13,950 nucleotides of DNA. It comes from Desulfobacterales bacterium. Lineage in GTDB: Bacteria; Desulfobacterota; Desulfobulbia; Desulfobulbales; Desulfocapsaceae. The stretch's first letter is position 1. Each line of letters opens with the position of its first letter. The stretch is taken from positions 1 to 13,950 of the forward strand of contig JABDPQ010000337.1 in the NCBI GenBank assembly GCA_013042695.1. The letters are read 5' to 3'. Position numbers and translations under genes: made by a program. The notes under the pieces were generated by a model. It saw nothing but the letters and a program-made list of their open reading frames with translations. It made no database searches and had not been told where the DNA came from. This document shows positions 1 to 7,407 of this stretch, piece after piece.

Positions 1-813
1 ACCATATTCTGCAACTGAGCGCAGACGCGTCATTGGAGTCCTCAGATCGTGGGCGACATTGTCAAGCGACTGCTGCATCTCGTTGATAAGTTGCCTGTTT
101 TGTCTCAGTATGGTGTTTAATCGTCTACATATATCGTCATAACTTCTCGTTTCGCCAGCAAACACGTACAACAGCTCTGTTTGACCCGATTCTATTTTGG
201 ACAATTCTTTCGACAGTTTATTAAGCGGTCGCAAACTGGACCTGTAGCTCCTAAATGACAGGAGTATCGCGATCGCAAGTGCAGGAATGGCTGCAAGGAA
301 GAAGAGGTGCATAAGACGGGTGTATATCTGAAACAAATTACCATCCTGTCTCCCCACCTGGATAATAACATCAGCAGCTGGAGAGACCGATAAAACGTTC
401 CACACCAATGCAGTTTGCTGCTCTTGTTGTTGATCCAAGCGAATCCAAAATCCCGTTGTAAGCGGATCAAGAAGGGCAATATTTTTGAAGTCAAGAGTAT
501 TATCAGAAGATACAGAGAATAACAAATGCTCATCATTTTTAATAACTCGAGCAAAGGCAAGATCACCGAGGGCGCCTTCAGTAAAGCCTGATGAATAGAC
601 ATCGGGGCCGAGAAATAACAGCGGGTTGCGCTGAAGAAATAATTCCAGAGATTGACCAAGATCGTCTTTGATGGCCTGGTGAAAATTACTTTTTATCGAG
701 TAAAGCAGAAGTGCTAAAAAAAGCAGCTGCAGGAACCAGAACACCAAGACAGTAAGCGAAAAAACCAGTTTGCCATCCTGTAACAGTTTATTTCCCAGTT
801 GTTTTAAGCACAT
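1..813 (-). CDS. Sensor histidine kinase, OmpR-partner type (3' end outside window)
   Basis: Membrane sensor kinase of a two-component pair with the adjacent response regulator. The 271 residues visible show a first TM helix (about 16-38), a periplasmic sensor region (about 39-165), a second TM helix (about 167-185), a HAMP linker (about 186-240) and the start of the dimerisation/phosphoacceptor helix with the H-box HDLRTP, in which His255 is the predicted autophosphorylation site. The ATP-binding domain lies beyond position 1. The ATG at 813 overlaps the regulator gene by 26 bp and is preceded by AGAGGA at suitable spacing, which decides the start and implies translational coupling. The HDLRTPMTRLR form resembles kinases of the QseC/PhoQ/heavy-metal group, but the periplasmic part shows no signal I can name, so the stimulus is unknown. 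Family assignment is firm; the ligand is not. Confidence 0.93.
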   Translation of the reverse strand, partial: MCLKQLGNKLLQDGKLVFSLTVLVFWFLQLLFLALLLYSIKSNFHQAIKDDLGQSLELFLQRNPLLFLGPDVYSSGFTEGALGDLAFARVIKNDEHLLFSVSSDNTLDFKNIALLDPLTTGFWIRLDQQQEQQTALVWNVLSVSPAADVIIQVGRQDGNLFQIYTRLMHLFFLAAIPALAIAILLSFRSYRSSLRPLNKLSKELSKIESGQTELLYVFAGETRSYDDICRRLNTILRQNRQLINEMQQSLDNVAHDLRTPMTRLRSVAEYG

Positions 814-1468
814 ACCCCATTCCTCTGACGGTATGTATGAGCTTCTGATCATAGTCTCTATCAATCTTATTGCGCAGTCTGCAGACCAGTACGTCGACGA
901 CATTGGTCTGGGGATCAAAAGAGTAATCATAGACCCGTTCGAGAATTGATGTTTTTGATATGACAATTTCTGGATTCTGCATCATATGCTCAAGCAGCCC
1001 ATATTCTTTGGCCGGCAAGTCGATTTTATCTTCTCCTCGATAGACCTCACGGCGCAATACATCAATGGTTAGATCGTTATAGTGTAATTTCGTCGGCTCT
1101 GCATGTTTTTTGTCCCGTCTGATTAACGCCTGTATCCGAGCCAATAGTTCACTAAAGGAGAATGGCTTGACCATATAGTCGTCTCCTCCTCGCTGGAGCC
1201 CCTTTATTCTATCATCGACAGATTGTTTGGCACTGAGAATTAAAAACGGGGTATGCACTTTTTTGAGGCGCAATTGTTCAATCAGGCTCAGCCCATCAAG
1301 GCCAGGCAGCATCAAATCAATTATTGCCGCGTCATAGGCTTTCGATAAGCCATATTCGAGGCCACTCTGACCATCATGACAGATATCCACAGAAAAACCG
1401 GCCTCACGCATGCCTTTGCCAATGAAGGTGGCGATTTTCTTATCGTCCTCAACAATCAGTACCTTCAT
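788..1468 (-). CDS. OmpR/PhoB-family response regulator
   Basis: DNA-binding response regulator of 226 residues, the full usual length. The receiver domain (1-118) has the acidic pair D8/D9, phosphoacceptor D51 (IIDLMLPGLDG), S79 and K101 (VKPF), so it should be phosphorylatable. The C-terminal winged-helix effector domain (about 127-223) carries typical OmpR-class sequence (LPAKEYGLLEHM, VDVLVCRLRNKID, VRGMGYVL). The usual GADDY motif reads GGDDY, a mild change. The ATG at 1468 has a strong ribosome site (GGAAGGAG, 8 nt spacer). It lies 25 bp after pgeF and overlaps the kinase gene, so the three are probably co-transcribed. Target genes cannot be inferred; the neighbouring porin is only a positional candidate. 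Confidence 0.96.
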   Translation of the reverse strand: MKVLIVEDDKKIATFIGKGMREAGFSVDICHDGQSGLEYGLSKAYDAAIIDLMLPGLDGLSLIEQLRLKKVHTPFLILSAKQSVDDRIKGLQRGGDDYMVKPFSFSELLARIQALIRRDKKHAEPTKLHYNDLTIDVLRREVYRGEDKIDLPAKEYGLLEHMMQNPEIVISKTSILERVYDYSFDPQTNVVDVLVCRLRNKIDRDYDQKLIHTVRGMGYVLKTTGK

Positions 1469-1493
1469 GTCATTATCTCCTTCCGCACTATCC

Positions 1494-2264
1494 TTACAAC
1501 CGAATAACCGAACAATGTCTTCCGGTTACCCCGTTGCCCGTCCTGCAAGCCCGGCGATAACTGAAATAATTTTCTGAGCAGCTCGTGCACTGTCTGAAAA
1601 TGTCGATTTTTCTCTCATCAAGCCCCGCTCCAAGAAGCTGCTCTGTTGATATATCCCAGAAATCAAAATAGCATCCATTGATTTGAAAACGGTAGAAGTG
1701 CTCTGGCAGTTCCTTGCGGTAATTGATGAATTCAGCACAGCAGGGTCCCAGTGATGGGCCGATATACGCCTGCAGGTTCGCGGGTTTTGTGGCAAATTGC
1801 TGTTGCATTATTGCCACCGTTTTTTCAATGATATTGAGAACACTGCCACGCCAGCCGCTATGGATGGCAGCTATTGCCGGTGTGACGGGATCATGGAGCA
1901 GCACACCCTGACAATCTGCCTGCTGAATCATCAGGGCAATATTTCGGCGAGCCGTAATCAATGCATCAAATCCATTAACTTCCTCATCGGTCTCAAAATC
2001 ATCATGCACCACGTAGACCCTGTCTTGATGTATCTGTTCAGTGCTCACCAGAATTTCAGCCTGCATCCATTTCTTGACTCGTTGACGATTAATCGCCACA
2101 TGGAGCGGATTATCCCCCACATGCCAGCTCATATTAAGCGAGTCAAATTGATCCCGGCTCACCCCTCCACTGCACCCAAAGAAGCAAACCTGACATCCGC
2201 CCCCTGCAGATTTTATACGCTCGATCATAAGATTATCTGACGTGCTGATAGGTTTTATATACAA
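1494..2264 (-). CDS. pgeF: Peptidoglycan editing factor / YfiH-type multicopper-oxidase-fold protein
   Basis: Cytoplasmic protein of the YfiH/YlmD/DUF152 family (formerly 'laccase domain protein'), about 256 residues, the normal family length. Studied members remove mis-incorporated L-Ser from UDP-MurNAc-peptide precursors and so edit peptidoglycan composition; some also show purine nucleoside or phenol oxidase activity. The family signatures are present in order: QIHQ (His79), ADCQGVLL (Cys118), HSGWRG (His135) and IGPSLGPCC. His79, Cys118 and His135 match the zinc/copper site of the family. The start is uncertain: the longest frame begins with TTG at 2264, with an in-frame TAG upstream and only a distant AAGGA; an ATG at 2228 (residue 13) also lacks a clear ribosome site. 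It leads a probable operon with the two-component genes, which loosely suggests cell-envelope stress regulation. Confidence 0.92.
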   Translation of the reverse strand: MYIKPISTSDNLMIERIKSAGGGCQVCFFGCSGGVSRDQFDSLNMSWHVGDNPLHVAINRQRVKKWMQAEILVSTEQIHQDRVYVVHDDFETDEEVNGFDALITARRNIALMIQQADCQGVLLHDPVTPAIAAIHSGWRGSVLNIIEKTVAIMQQQFATKPANLQAYIGPSLGPCCAEFINYRKELPEHFYRFQINGCYFDFWDISTEQLLGAGLDERKIDIFRQCTSCSENYFSYRRACRTGNGVTGRHCSVIRL

Positions 2265-2343
2265 ACTGTGAATAGAGACATCCTTTTCGTTCTAGGCGTT
2301 ATCGCGCTTTTCATGGTTAAAGCAACTTTTGAAAAGATTCAAC

Positions 2344-2387
2344 AAAAAAAGGGGCCTTCTTCACTGTGTAAGAAGGCCCCCTTTTTT
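2344..2387 (-). terminator. Strong intrinsic terminator (bidirectional form) after the porin gene
   Basis: A perfect 11-bp inverted repeat, GGGGCCTTCTT (2351-2361) and AAGAAGGCCCC (2370-2380), closes an 8-nt loop. It is followed on the leftward strand by seven T (the A-run at 2344-2350) and on the rightward strand by a C and six T (2382-2387). It lies 27-34 bp past the porin stop codon and so ends that transcript before pgeF. The rightward face has no obvious incoming gene. Confidence 0.93.
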
Positions 2388-2413
2388 ACATAAAGCAAAA
2401 ACAGTATTAATTC

Positions 2414-3937
2414 TTAGAAAAACACCTCAAAAGTCAGGTAAATCTGATCTGCACTTTCTACCGGATCCATACCCAGCATCTGCAGAGCCATAAGATCCTG
2501 AGCGTTGCCAAGATCATACGGTTTAACGTTCCAGTCGCCGGACCCTGAATAATCGTATTCGTAGTGCTGATATCCCAGGCGAATAAATGCCCTGCCGTAC
2601 TTGGAGATAGCTTCACCGGCTGGAATATCATAGATACTGTAAATTTCAAACACATTTCCGCGGGTCGCCAGTTTTGACTGATAGATATCGTCATATGCTG
2701 GTGTGAACGCCACCCAGTATTCTGAACCGTAGTTCCACTCTGCGCCAAGCTTGAAGCCGATATTGTCAAAATCATAGCGCACACCGGCATACAGGGCATA
2801 GCCATTTTCATCATCGGTGTTCGGCCCGGAGAGGCCCATCATCATAGCTGGAAGATCGTTGAACATGCCGTTGCCATTCGGCTTTGTCTGCGACCAGCCT
2901 CCTGAAATGAAATAACGCCAGTTGGCAATCTGGTCCTGGTAAACGGCATCAGTATGGAACAGGTTACCGATATTCAGCCGATCACCAAATCCAGTGGCAT
3001 CTCCAATGGTGGCATTGGTAAGCACATCCTGAAAATTAGGATAATTAAAGGCGTTAAATACCCCGAAGGCCTGCAGGTTGATCAATCGGGTACCTTTGTG
3101 GGCGATATCCCAGTTAAACCCGGCAAAATCAGTGTCATTGATGCGGTTGTCCTGGAGCAGGCCATCTTCAAAACCGCGACCGTAGCAGAAACGGAATTTA
3201 CCGGAACCGAGTGCCTCGTTGCTCCAGTTATAGCCATAGCCTAGGGTAAAACCGTCAAAGGCATAGTTGAAGAAGGCAACAGGCGTTGCCAATCTCTCAT
3301 CGGTTCCCAGACGGACCTGCGAGGGAGGGCCATCTGTTGTCGGCCTTCGGCCTATTGAAAACCAGACCGGGGCGCCACCGATATTGTTCCAGTTGACAAT
3401 TGCCCTGTCCACATAAAGCGCACTGTCGCCAATCGGTGTTCTCGTAACATTGCCGTCAAAGACCGGCCTGATTTCACCCGAGTCATCACTCCAGGCAGAC
3501 TGCATGCCCCAGGTTTTGTACATCGCCAGTCGTCCTTTAAACTCGACGTTTTCAGTTGCCTTAACCCGCATATTCAGCCTGAAGCGGTTGGTCCACAAAG
3601 AGTCATTTTTCAGCTCACGACCAAATACCGTATCGGCGTTGTAATAATCGTAGCGTGCCCTGAAGTCGCCATACAGCTTGAACCGTGATGCCAAATCCCA
3701 ATCCTCAGCTCGTTCGTCGAAGTCATCAAACGAATCAGAGAGGTCCTCCAATTGCGCGGAAGTCGCTTTGTCCACTTCCGCCTGCTTACCCATTGCCGCC
3801 TTCAATTCTTCAAGCTGCCTGCTCAATTCCTCGATTTTTCGCTCCAGGTCTTGAACATTGGGACCACCGCTGGCCATTGATACAGCTGGAAGAACGAAGA
3901 GGCCGGCCAGAGCAAGAACTGAAAGTTTCTTTACCAT
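2414..3937 (-). CDS. DUF3373-type outer-membrane beta-barrel protein (porin-like)
   Basis: Predicted outer-membrane protein of 507 residues. It starts with a Sec signal peptide (MVKKLSVLALAGLFVLPAVSMA, cleavage near SMA/SG), followed by a short coiled coil (about 27-70, heptad-like LERKIEELSRQLEEL) that could trimerise or contact peptidoglycan. The rest is a barrel rich in alternating aromatic/polar strands. The segment FSIGRRPTTDGPPSQVR is characteristic of the DUF3373 family of Desulfobacterota, and the chain ends in Phe (LTFEVFF), the usual signal for barrel assembly. The reading frame extends upstream to 4042, but the ATG at 3937 is chosen because it has the signal peptide and a strong ribosome site. 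It is a single-gene unit between a divergent intergenic region and a strong terminator. Transport substrate is unknown. Confidence 0.88.
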   Translation of the reverse strand: MVKKLSVLALAGLFVLPAVSMASGGPNVQDLERKIEELSRQLEELKAAMGKQAEVDKATSAQLEDLSDSFDDFDERAEDWDLASRFKLYGDFRARYDYYNADTVFGRELKNDSLWTNRFRLNMRVKATENVEFKGRLAMYKTWGMQSAWSDDSGEIRPVFDGNVTRTPIGDSALYVDRAIVNWNNIGGAPVWFSIGRRPTTDGPPSQVRLGTDERLATPVAFFNYAFDGFTLGYGYNWSNEALGSGKFRFCYGRGFEDGLLQDNRINDTDFAGFNWDIAHKGTRLINLQAFGVFNAFNYPNFQDVLTNATIGDATGFGDRLNIGNLFHTDAVYQDQIANWRYFISGGWSQTKPNGNGMFNDLPAMMMGLSGPNTDDENGYALYAGVRYDFDNIGFKLGAEWNYGSEYWVAFTPAYDDIYQSKLATRGNVFEIYSIYDIPAGEAISKYGRAFIRLGYQHYEYDYSGSGDWNVKPYDLGNAQDLMALQMLGMDPVESADQIYLTFEVFF

Positions 3938-3940
3938 TCT

Positions 3941-3950
3941 CTCCCCCCTT
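3941..3950 (-). promoter_or_regulatory. Ribosome binding site that fixes the porin start
   Basis: On the leftward strand the sequence AAGGGGGGAG ends 3 nt before the ATG at 3937. It selects this start over the upstream in-frame ATG at 4042, which would put a charged, non-signal extension before the signal peptide. Confidence 0.75.
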
Positions 3951-4117
3951 TCCTTGTTTCTTCTTCTTAGCATAGGCAAGCTCATCTTGAAAGACAGCCC
4001 GCCACCTGACTGCAATCTCTCTTTCTTGATTCTATTTAACAAAATAATTATTTTATTTAAAGCTTAATTTTTTTCAGATCTCCACTCGCATTAAAATATA
4101 TCATTAATTCGAACTTG

Positions 4118-4146
4118 TTGATAGTGATTTTTAGGTTGAATTTATT
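4118..4146 (+). promoter_or_regulatory. Candidate sigma-70-type promoter for cbiK
   Basis: TTGATA (4118-4123, 5 of 6 to TTGACA) is followed after exactly 17 bp by TTTATT (4141-4146, 4 of 6 to TATAAT). It would give a leader of roughly 145 nt before the ATG at 4299. In such AT-rich DNA a match of this quality can occur by chance. Confidence 0.25.
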
Positions 4147-4298
4147 GTACATACGGCTGCATAATAATTTAGATAACTGCTCGCTCCCAGATTATGATTT
4201 CTTTGTCAGCAATGGATTAATTCGCTACTATCTGTAAAATTGTCTTGCCTAAATGGGCAAATCTATACTACCCAGTCGTCTACCGTATCGATTTATTT

Positions 4299-5075
4299 AT
4301 GGAAAAGCATATTATCTTAACGGCCTTTGGAACTTCGACCCAGGCACAAACAACGTATGATCATCTCCATAGCCTGATAACGCCTCGATTTCCTGATTCC
4401 CAGTTCCACTGGACCTGTTCTTCGCCGGTGATTCGCCGAAATATCAACAAAATCGGTGATGCTCAGATCTATTCCCTGTCAGAGTTGATCAGTCAGCTCA
4501 ATGGAAGCTCCAAGAATCAAATTGTTATCCAATCCATGCATGTCCTGCCAGGCCACGAGTTTCATCGGATGGTTAGGGAAAGCCAGCAAACATCAATTAT
4601 GAGCGCTATCGGCATGCCGTTGCTCAGCACCCCTGATGACTACCATCGTGTGAGCGATTGTTTAATGCCGCTGATGGCCTCAAACAAGAAGAGAGCAATT
4701 GTAATCCTTGGCCATGGAACGACTCATCCCTGTTGGACAGGATACCCTGCACTTGAGCGTGTTCTTCGAAAACGGGCAGGTTCGCACATCTTTGTTGCCG
4801 CACTGGAGAACTATCCACATTCGGGGTCGGTTATCGAAGAAATTATTGCCAGCGGCTACCAGGAGATTTTGCTCATTCCATTCTTGATGGTTGCCGGCAT
4901 GCATTTTCTCAGAGATATCAGCGGAAATTCGCCTCAATCATGGAAATCTCTCTGCAGACAGAATAATATACGGCTGATTCTTCATGAACAGGGATTAGGA
5001 ATGCTTCCAGGCATCGCTGATATTTTCAGCGATCACCTAAAACAGGCTTTTGGTTCATTGAATCAACAACAATGA
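4299..5075 (+). CDS. cbiK: CbiK-family sirohydrochlorin cobaltochelatase
   Basis: Class II chelatase that inserts Co2+ (or Fe2+) into sirohydrochlorin for the anaerobic cobalamin or siroheme/heme pathways. The 258 residues match the usual CbiK length (about 260). Visible family blocks are ILTAFGTST near the N-terminus, MHVLPGHEFHRM (81-91), the metal-site segment LGHGTTHPCWTGYPAL with His139/His143, and LLIPFLMVAGMHFLRDISG with His202. His139 and His202 correspond to the two catalytic histidines of characterised CbiK. The second motif usually reads VAGDHAxxD; here Asp is Met and the loop is altered. No signal peptide is seen, so it should be the cytoplasmic form. ATG 4299 is chosen because the protein then begins like the family, but it lacks a ribosome site; a TTG at 4245 would add 18 residues. 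No other cobalamin gene is adjacent. Confidence 0.88.
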   Translation: MEKHIILTAFGTSTQAQTTYDHLHSLITPRFPDSQFHWTCSSPVIRRNINKIGDAQIYSLSELISQLNGSSKNQIVIQSMHVLPGHEFHRMVRESQQTSIMSAIGMPLLSTPDDYHRVSDCLMPLMASNKKRAIVILGHGTTHPCWTGYPALERVLRKRAGSHIFVAALENYPHSGSVIEEIIASGYQEILLIPFLMVAGMHFLRDISGNSPQSWKSLCRQNNIRLILHEQGLGMLPGIADIFSDHLKQAFGSLNQQQ

Positions 5076-5213
5076 AACATGGTTGCTTCCGCCTGAGAAT
5101 TTTTATTGTCTGACAAAGCCCTGATGGCCAACCATCAAGCTGATAATTGATGACCAAGAAAATTAGCAGATGTCCTTCACCGTCATTATAGTTAGGCTAT
5201 TGCTTTTGTGCAC

Positions 5214-5242
5214 GGCAGGCGGTGACAAGCCGCGGGACTGCC
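5214..5242 (+). other. Hairpin in the leader of the eight-gene operon
   Basis: In the 197-bp gap after cbiK, GGCAG-GCGG (5214-5222) can pair with CCGC (5230-5233) and CTGCC (5238-5242), giving 9 base pairs with a 7-nt loop and a 4-nt bulge. It lies about 30 nt ahead of the first ATG of the operon and has no T-run, so it is not a standard terminator. It may be a 5'-UTR structure or a protein-binding site. The rest of 5076-5272 shows no gene and only weak promoter-like sequences. Confidence 0.35.
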
Positions 5243-5272
5243 AAAGATTCCAAAAAAACGATTTAAATTGAG

Positions 5273-6118
5273 ATGCATACTAAGCGCACAGATGGTCATT
5301 TTACATTGCTCATCACTCTGATCTGCTTTATTGCCTGCAGCATGGTTCCATTGACTCTGTCAGCAATGAGCGAGAGGTCTGCAACGCTGCTGGAACAGAC
5401 GATTATCTCCCTTCACAAGGTCAGGATCAGCATCTCTGAGAGTCAATTGGCCAAGACTGAGCAGGCCCAGCAATCACCAAATTCCAGCGAGGATGTTTTG
5501 CTCTTCATCTCGTATCTTGACGGCAGAATTTACTCCTATTGCCAAGAGCTCTTGCTCATCCGTGGCCCCGAAGGTTTGGCCGGTTTGCCCTGTCCGGGCA
5601 GTACAGGCGGCGCGCCTGGAACACCCCAATTTGAACCGGTGCCAAATACATCTGGCCAAACGAGTGGTGAAAAGGTAGCTCAGTTAGAAAACGATTTCAA
5701 TGCCGCCCTCGGCGAGTTTGACGACATGCTGCTTGAAGAGCAGGAAACGGTCGCTGCTCACATACCAAAACAGCGGGAAAACAGTAACTCTGGCAGTTCA
5801 ACATATGATGCAGAAAAAGGTCTTCCAACCTGGCAAACTTCTGGTAAACCCTCTTCACCAGATCAGCAAGCGGGCACGGACGGAGCTCAAACAGGTACCT
5901 CGCAGGACTCCGCCAAAAGTGCCAATAAAAACGGCGCAGGCAGAGGTAAGAAAAATCAGACAAAACTGCCGTCAACAGACGGTCAAAAAGATTTGTCAAA
6001 GGACGATGACGACATTGTTGCACGACAGTTGCGGGAAGCAGCTGAACAGGAAACAGATCCAGAAATTAAAGCAAAATTATGGGACGAGTATCGAAAATAC
6101 AAAGAAGGAACCAAATGA
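5273..6118 (+). CDS. Secreted low-complexity protein with conserved-looking C-terminal helix, first gene of the motor operon
   Basis: I do not recognise a named family. The 281-residue product has an N-terminal signal/anchor (about 10-31); cleavage may follow LSA at 31, or Cys22 in FIAC could act as a poor lipobox. A helical part (32-66) precedes a short segment (75-96) ending in a Gly/Pro-rich stretch (GPEGLAGLP, 98-106, with Cys90 and Cys107). Next come a helix (134-160) and a long Ser/Gly/Gln/Lys-rich, probably disordered linker (about 165-240). The last 35 residues look structured again: an acidic run DDDDIVARQLREAAEQE and the charged end KLWDEYRKYKEG. The ATG at 5273 has little ribosome-site similarity. 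The stop overlaps the next ATG (ATGA). It probably acts in the periplasm with the other products of this operon; its role is unknown. Confidence 0.78.
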   Translation: MHTKRTDGHFTLLITLICFIACSMVPLTLSAMSERSATLLEQTIISLHKVRISISESQLAKTEQAQQSPNSSEDVLLFISYLDGRIYSYCQELLLIRGPEGLAGLPCPGSTGGAPGTPQFEPVPNTSGQTSGEKVAQLENDFNAALGEFDDMLLEEQETVAAHIPKQRENSNSGSSTYDAEKGLPTWQTSGKPSSPDQQAGTDGAQTGTSQDSAKSANKNGAGRGKKNQTKLPSTDGQKDLSKDDDDIVARQLREAAEQETDPEIKAKLWDEYRKYKEGTK

Positions 6119-7407
6119 GAGACGACACCGCAACACAAACGTTACCCGTGAAAAAACTCTTTGAGTTCACTTTTTTTAACCTCTTGCTTGCTGTCATGTT
6201 AGTAATGGCAAGCAGCTGTGCAACGATTCCGGGAACACAGGTAGGTGATCAAGTGGCTCCGATTGTACCTGCTAATGAACTGAGCGATGCAGAACTGCTC
6301 AATGTCTCTGTCCAGGTTTTTGACCCTGGACAATTACCCGAAGATCCAGACAAAAAGAATGGCTTATCAGCTGAAATCAGAGAAGCCGAATCCCGCTTTG
6401 CCCCCATCCACCTCAAACACACATTACAACGGACCGGATACTGGGGCGTCGTCAGAGTCGTTCCAGACAATGATATCGGCTCTGAGGTTCTCGTTCAGGG
6501 GAAGATTGAACACTCAGATGGCGAAAACGCGGTTCTTCACATCATGGTTTCAGACGCCAGAAATGTTGTCTGGTTTCAGCATACCTATGCCGAAACTGCC
6601 AGGCCTGAAGAACACAATAGTGTCGAACCGGAAAAGCAAGATGTGTTTCAAGATCTGTTCAATTCAATTGCCAATGATATCGCCATCTATCGAAACAGCC
6701 TGAGCCCATCTGAGATAGCTGAAATTAGGCAGGTTGCCGCGCTCAAATATGCCTACTCCATGGCGCCCGATGCATTTGCATCCTATCTGACAGAGACTCC
6801 GGAGGGAAGAGTGGCAATCCAGAGGCTGCCTGCTGAAAACGATCCGATGTTTGACCGAGTTGAGGCGGTGAAGGTCCGTGATGATTTACTCGTCGATACA
6901 ATTAATGACTATTATGACATTTATTATCAAGATCTTTGGGAACCTTATTCCAGCTGGCGCAGGTACAGGCATGAAGAAGTGGCAACGCTGCGCAAACTCG
7001 AACGCGAAGCGCTGACCAAACAACTTCTTGGCATCACCGCTATTGTCGGCGCCATCGCCCTTGGAGCGTCTGGTGACTATGAAACTGCGGTTCGCACTCG
7101 ACCTCTGCAAGACATCTTAATCGCCGGTGGTGCCTACTCGGTCTATAGCGGCTATCAAACCCGTCAAGAAAGCAAAATAAATAAAGATGCAATCGAAGAA
7201 CTGGGGGCATCATTTAGTTCTGAGGCTGAACCCCTGACAATTGAAGTGGAAGGCAAAACGATCCGCCTCACGGGGTCTGCAGAACAACAGTATGCAAAGT
7301 GGCGCAGTATGTTGAAGCAGATATATGCCCAGGAAACCGGTTTGATACCGCAATCTGATAGCGTCCCGGGATTTCAATCTCCTGCCTCGCTTGAAACTGA
7401 GCCATGA
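6115..7407 (+). CDS. Predicted lipoprotein of the motor operon
   Basis: Uncharacterised 430-residue protein. Its N-terminus has a basic stretch, a hydrophobic core (18-31) and a lipobox-like ASSC with Cys35, so it is probably lipid-anchored in the periplasm. Residues 65-160 look like a mixed alpha/beta domain (VSVQVFDPG, EIREAESRFAPIHLKHTLQ, WGVVRVVPD, VLVQGKIEHSDGENAVLHIMVSDARNVVWF in part), reminiscent of assembly-associated lipoproteins in which conserved strands bind a partner; this is my impression, not a match. A helical middle follows, and residues 304-346 contain two Gly/Ala-rich hydrophobic segments. The start at ATG 6115 is chosen over ATG 6079 because AAGGAA (6105-6110) precedes it and it forms an ATGA overlap with the upstream stop. 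Its end overlaps the next gene in the same way. Confidence 0.8.
   Translation: MRDDTATQTLPVKKLFEFTFFNLLLAVMLVMASSCATIPGTQVGDQVAPIVPANELSDAELLNVSVQVFDPGQLPEDPDKKNGLSAEIREAESRFAPIHLKHTLQRTGYWGVVRVVPDNDIGSEVLVQGKIEHSDGENAVLHIMVSDARNVVWFQHTYAETARPEEHNSVEPEKQDVFQDLFNSIANDIAIYRNSLSPSEIAEIRQVAALKYAYSMAPDAFASYLTETPEGRVAIQRLPAENDPMFDRVEAVKVRDDLLVDTINDYYDIYYQDLWEPYSSWRRYRHEEVATLRKLEREALTKQLLGITAIVGAIALGASGDYETAVRTRPLQDILIAGGAYSVYSGYQTRQESKINKDAIEELGASFSSEAEPLTIEVEGKTIRLTGSAEQQYAKWRSMLKQIYAQETGLIPQSDSVPGFQSPASLETEP

Larger units (their letters stand above)
3938..4298. other. AT-rich divergent intergenic region between the porin and cbiK genes
   Basis: This 361-bp stretch contains no convincing gene. 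Its central part (about 4030-4250) is clearly more AT-rich than its flanks, as expected for two divergent promoters. On the leftward strand a CTGAAA...AAAATAAT arrangement around 4045-4075 could serve the porin, but it is weak. The rightward candidate is listed separately. I looked for a cobalamin or other riboswitch ahead of cbiK and found no recognisable conserved core. Confidence 0.5.

Noticed and set aside
192..659. 155-residue open frame on the leftward strand
   Set aside because: It lies in another frame of the histidine kinase gene, whose correct frame (813 to 1) gives TM helices, HAMP and the HDLRTP box.
1797..2240. 147-residue rightward frame opposite pgeF
   Set aside because: It is the antisense shadow of pgeF, whose family motifs are all on the other strand.
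3938..4298. Cobalamin riboswitch upstream of cbiK
   Set aside because: No conserved B12-box-like core or suitable helix set could be found in this AT-rich stretch.
5122..5137. TGATGG/CCATCA hairpin after cbiK as a terminator
   Set aside because: The stem is only 6 bp with a 4-nt loop and no T-run follows, so it is likely chance or at best weak.
5700..6164. 154-residue rightward frame overlapping the first operon gene
   Set aside because: It lacks a signal peptide, domain or ribosome site, is Lys/Gln/Thr-rich, and overlaps two better-supported genes.
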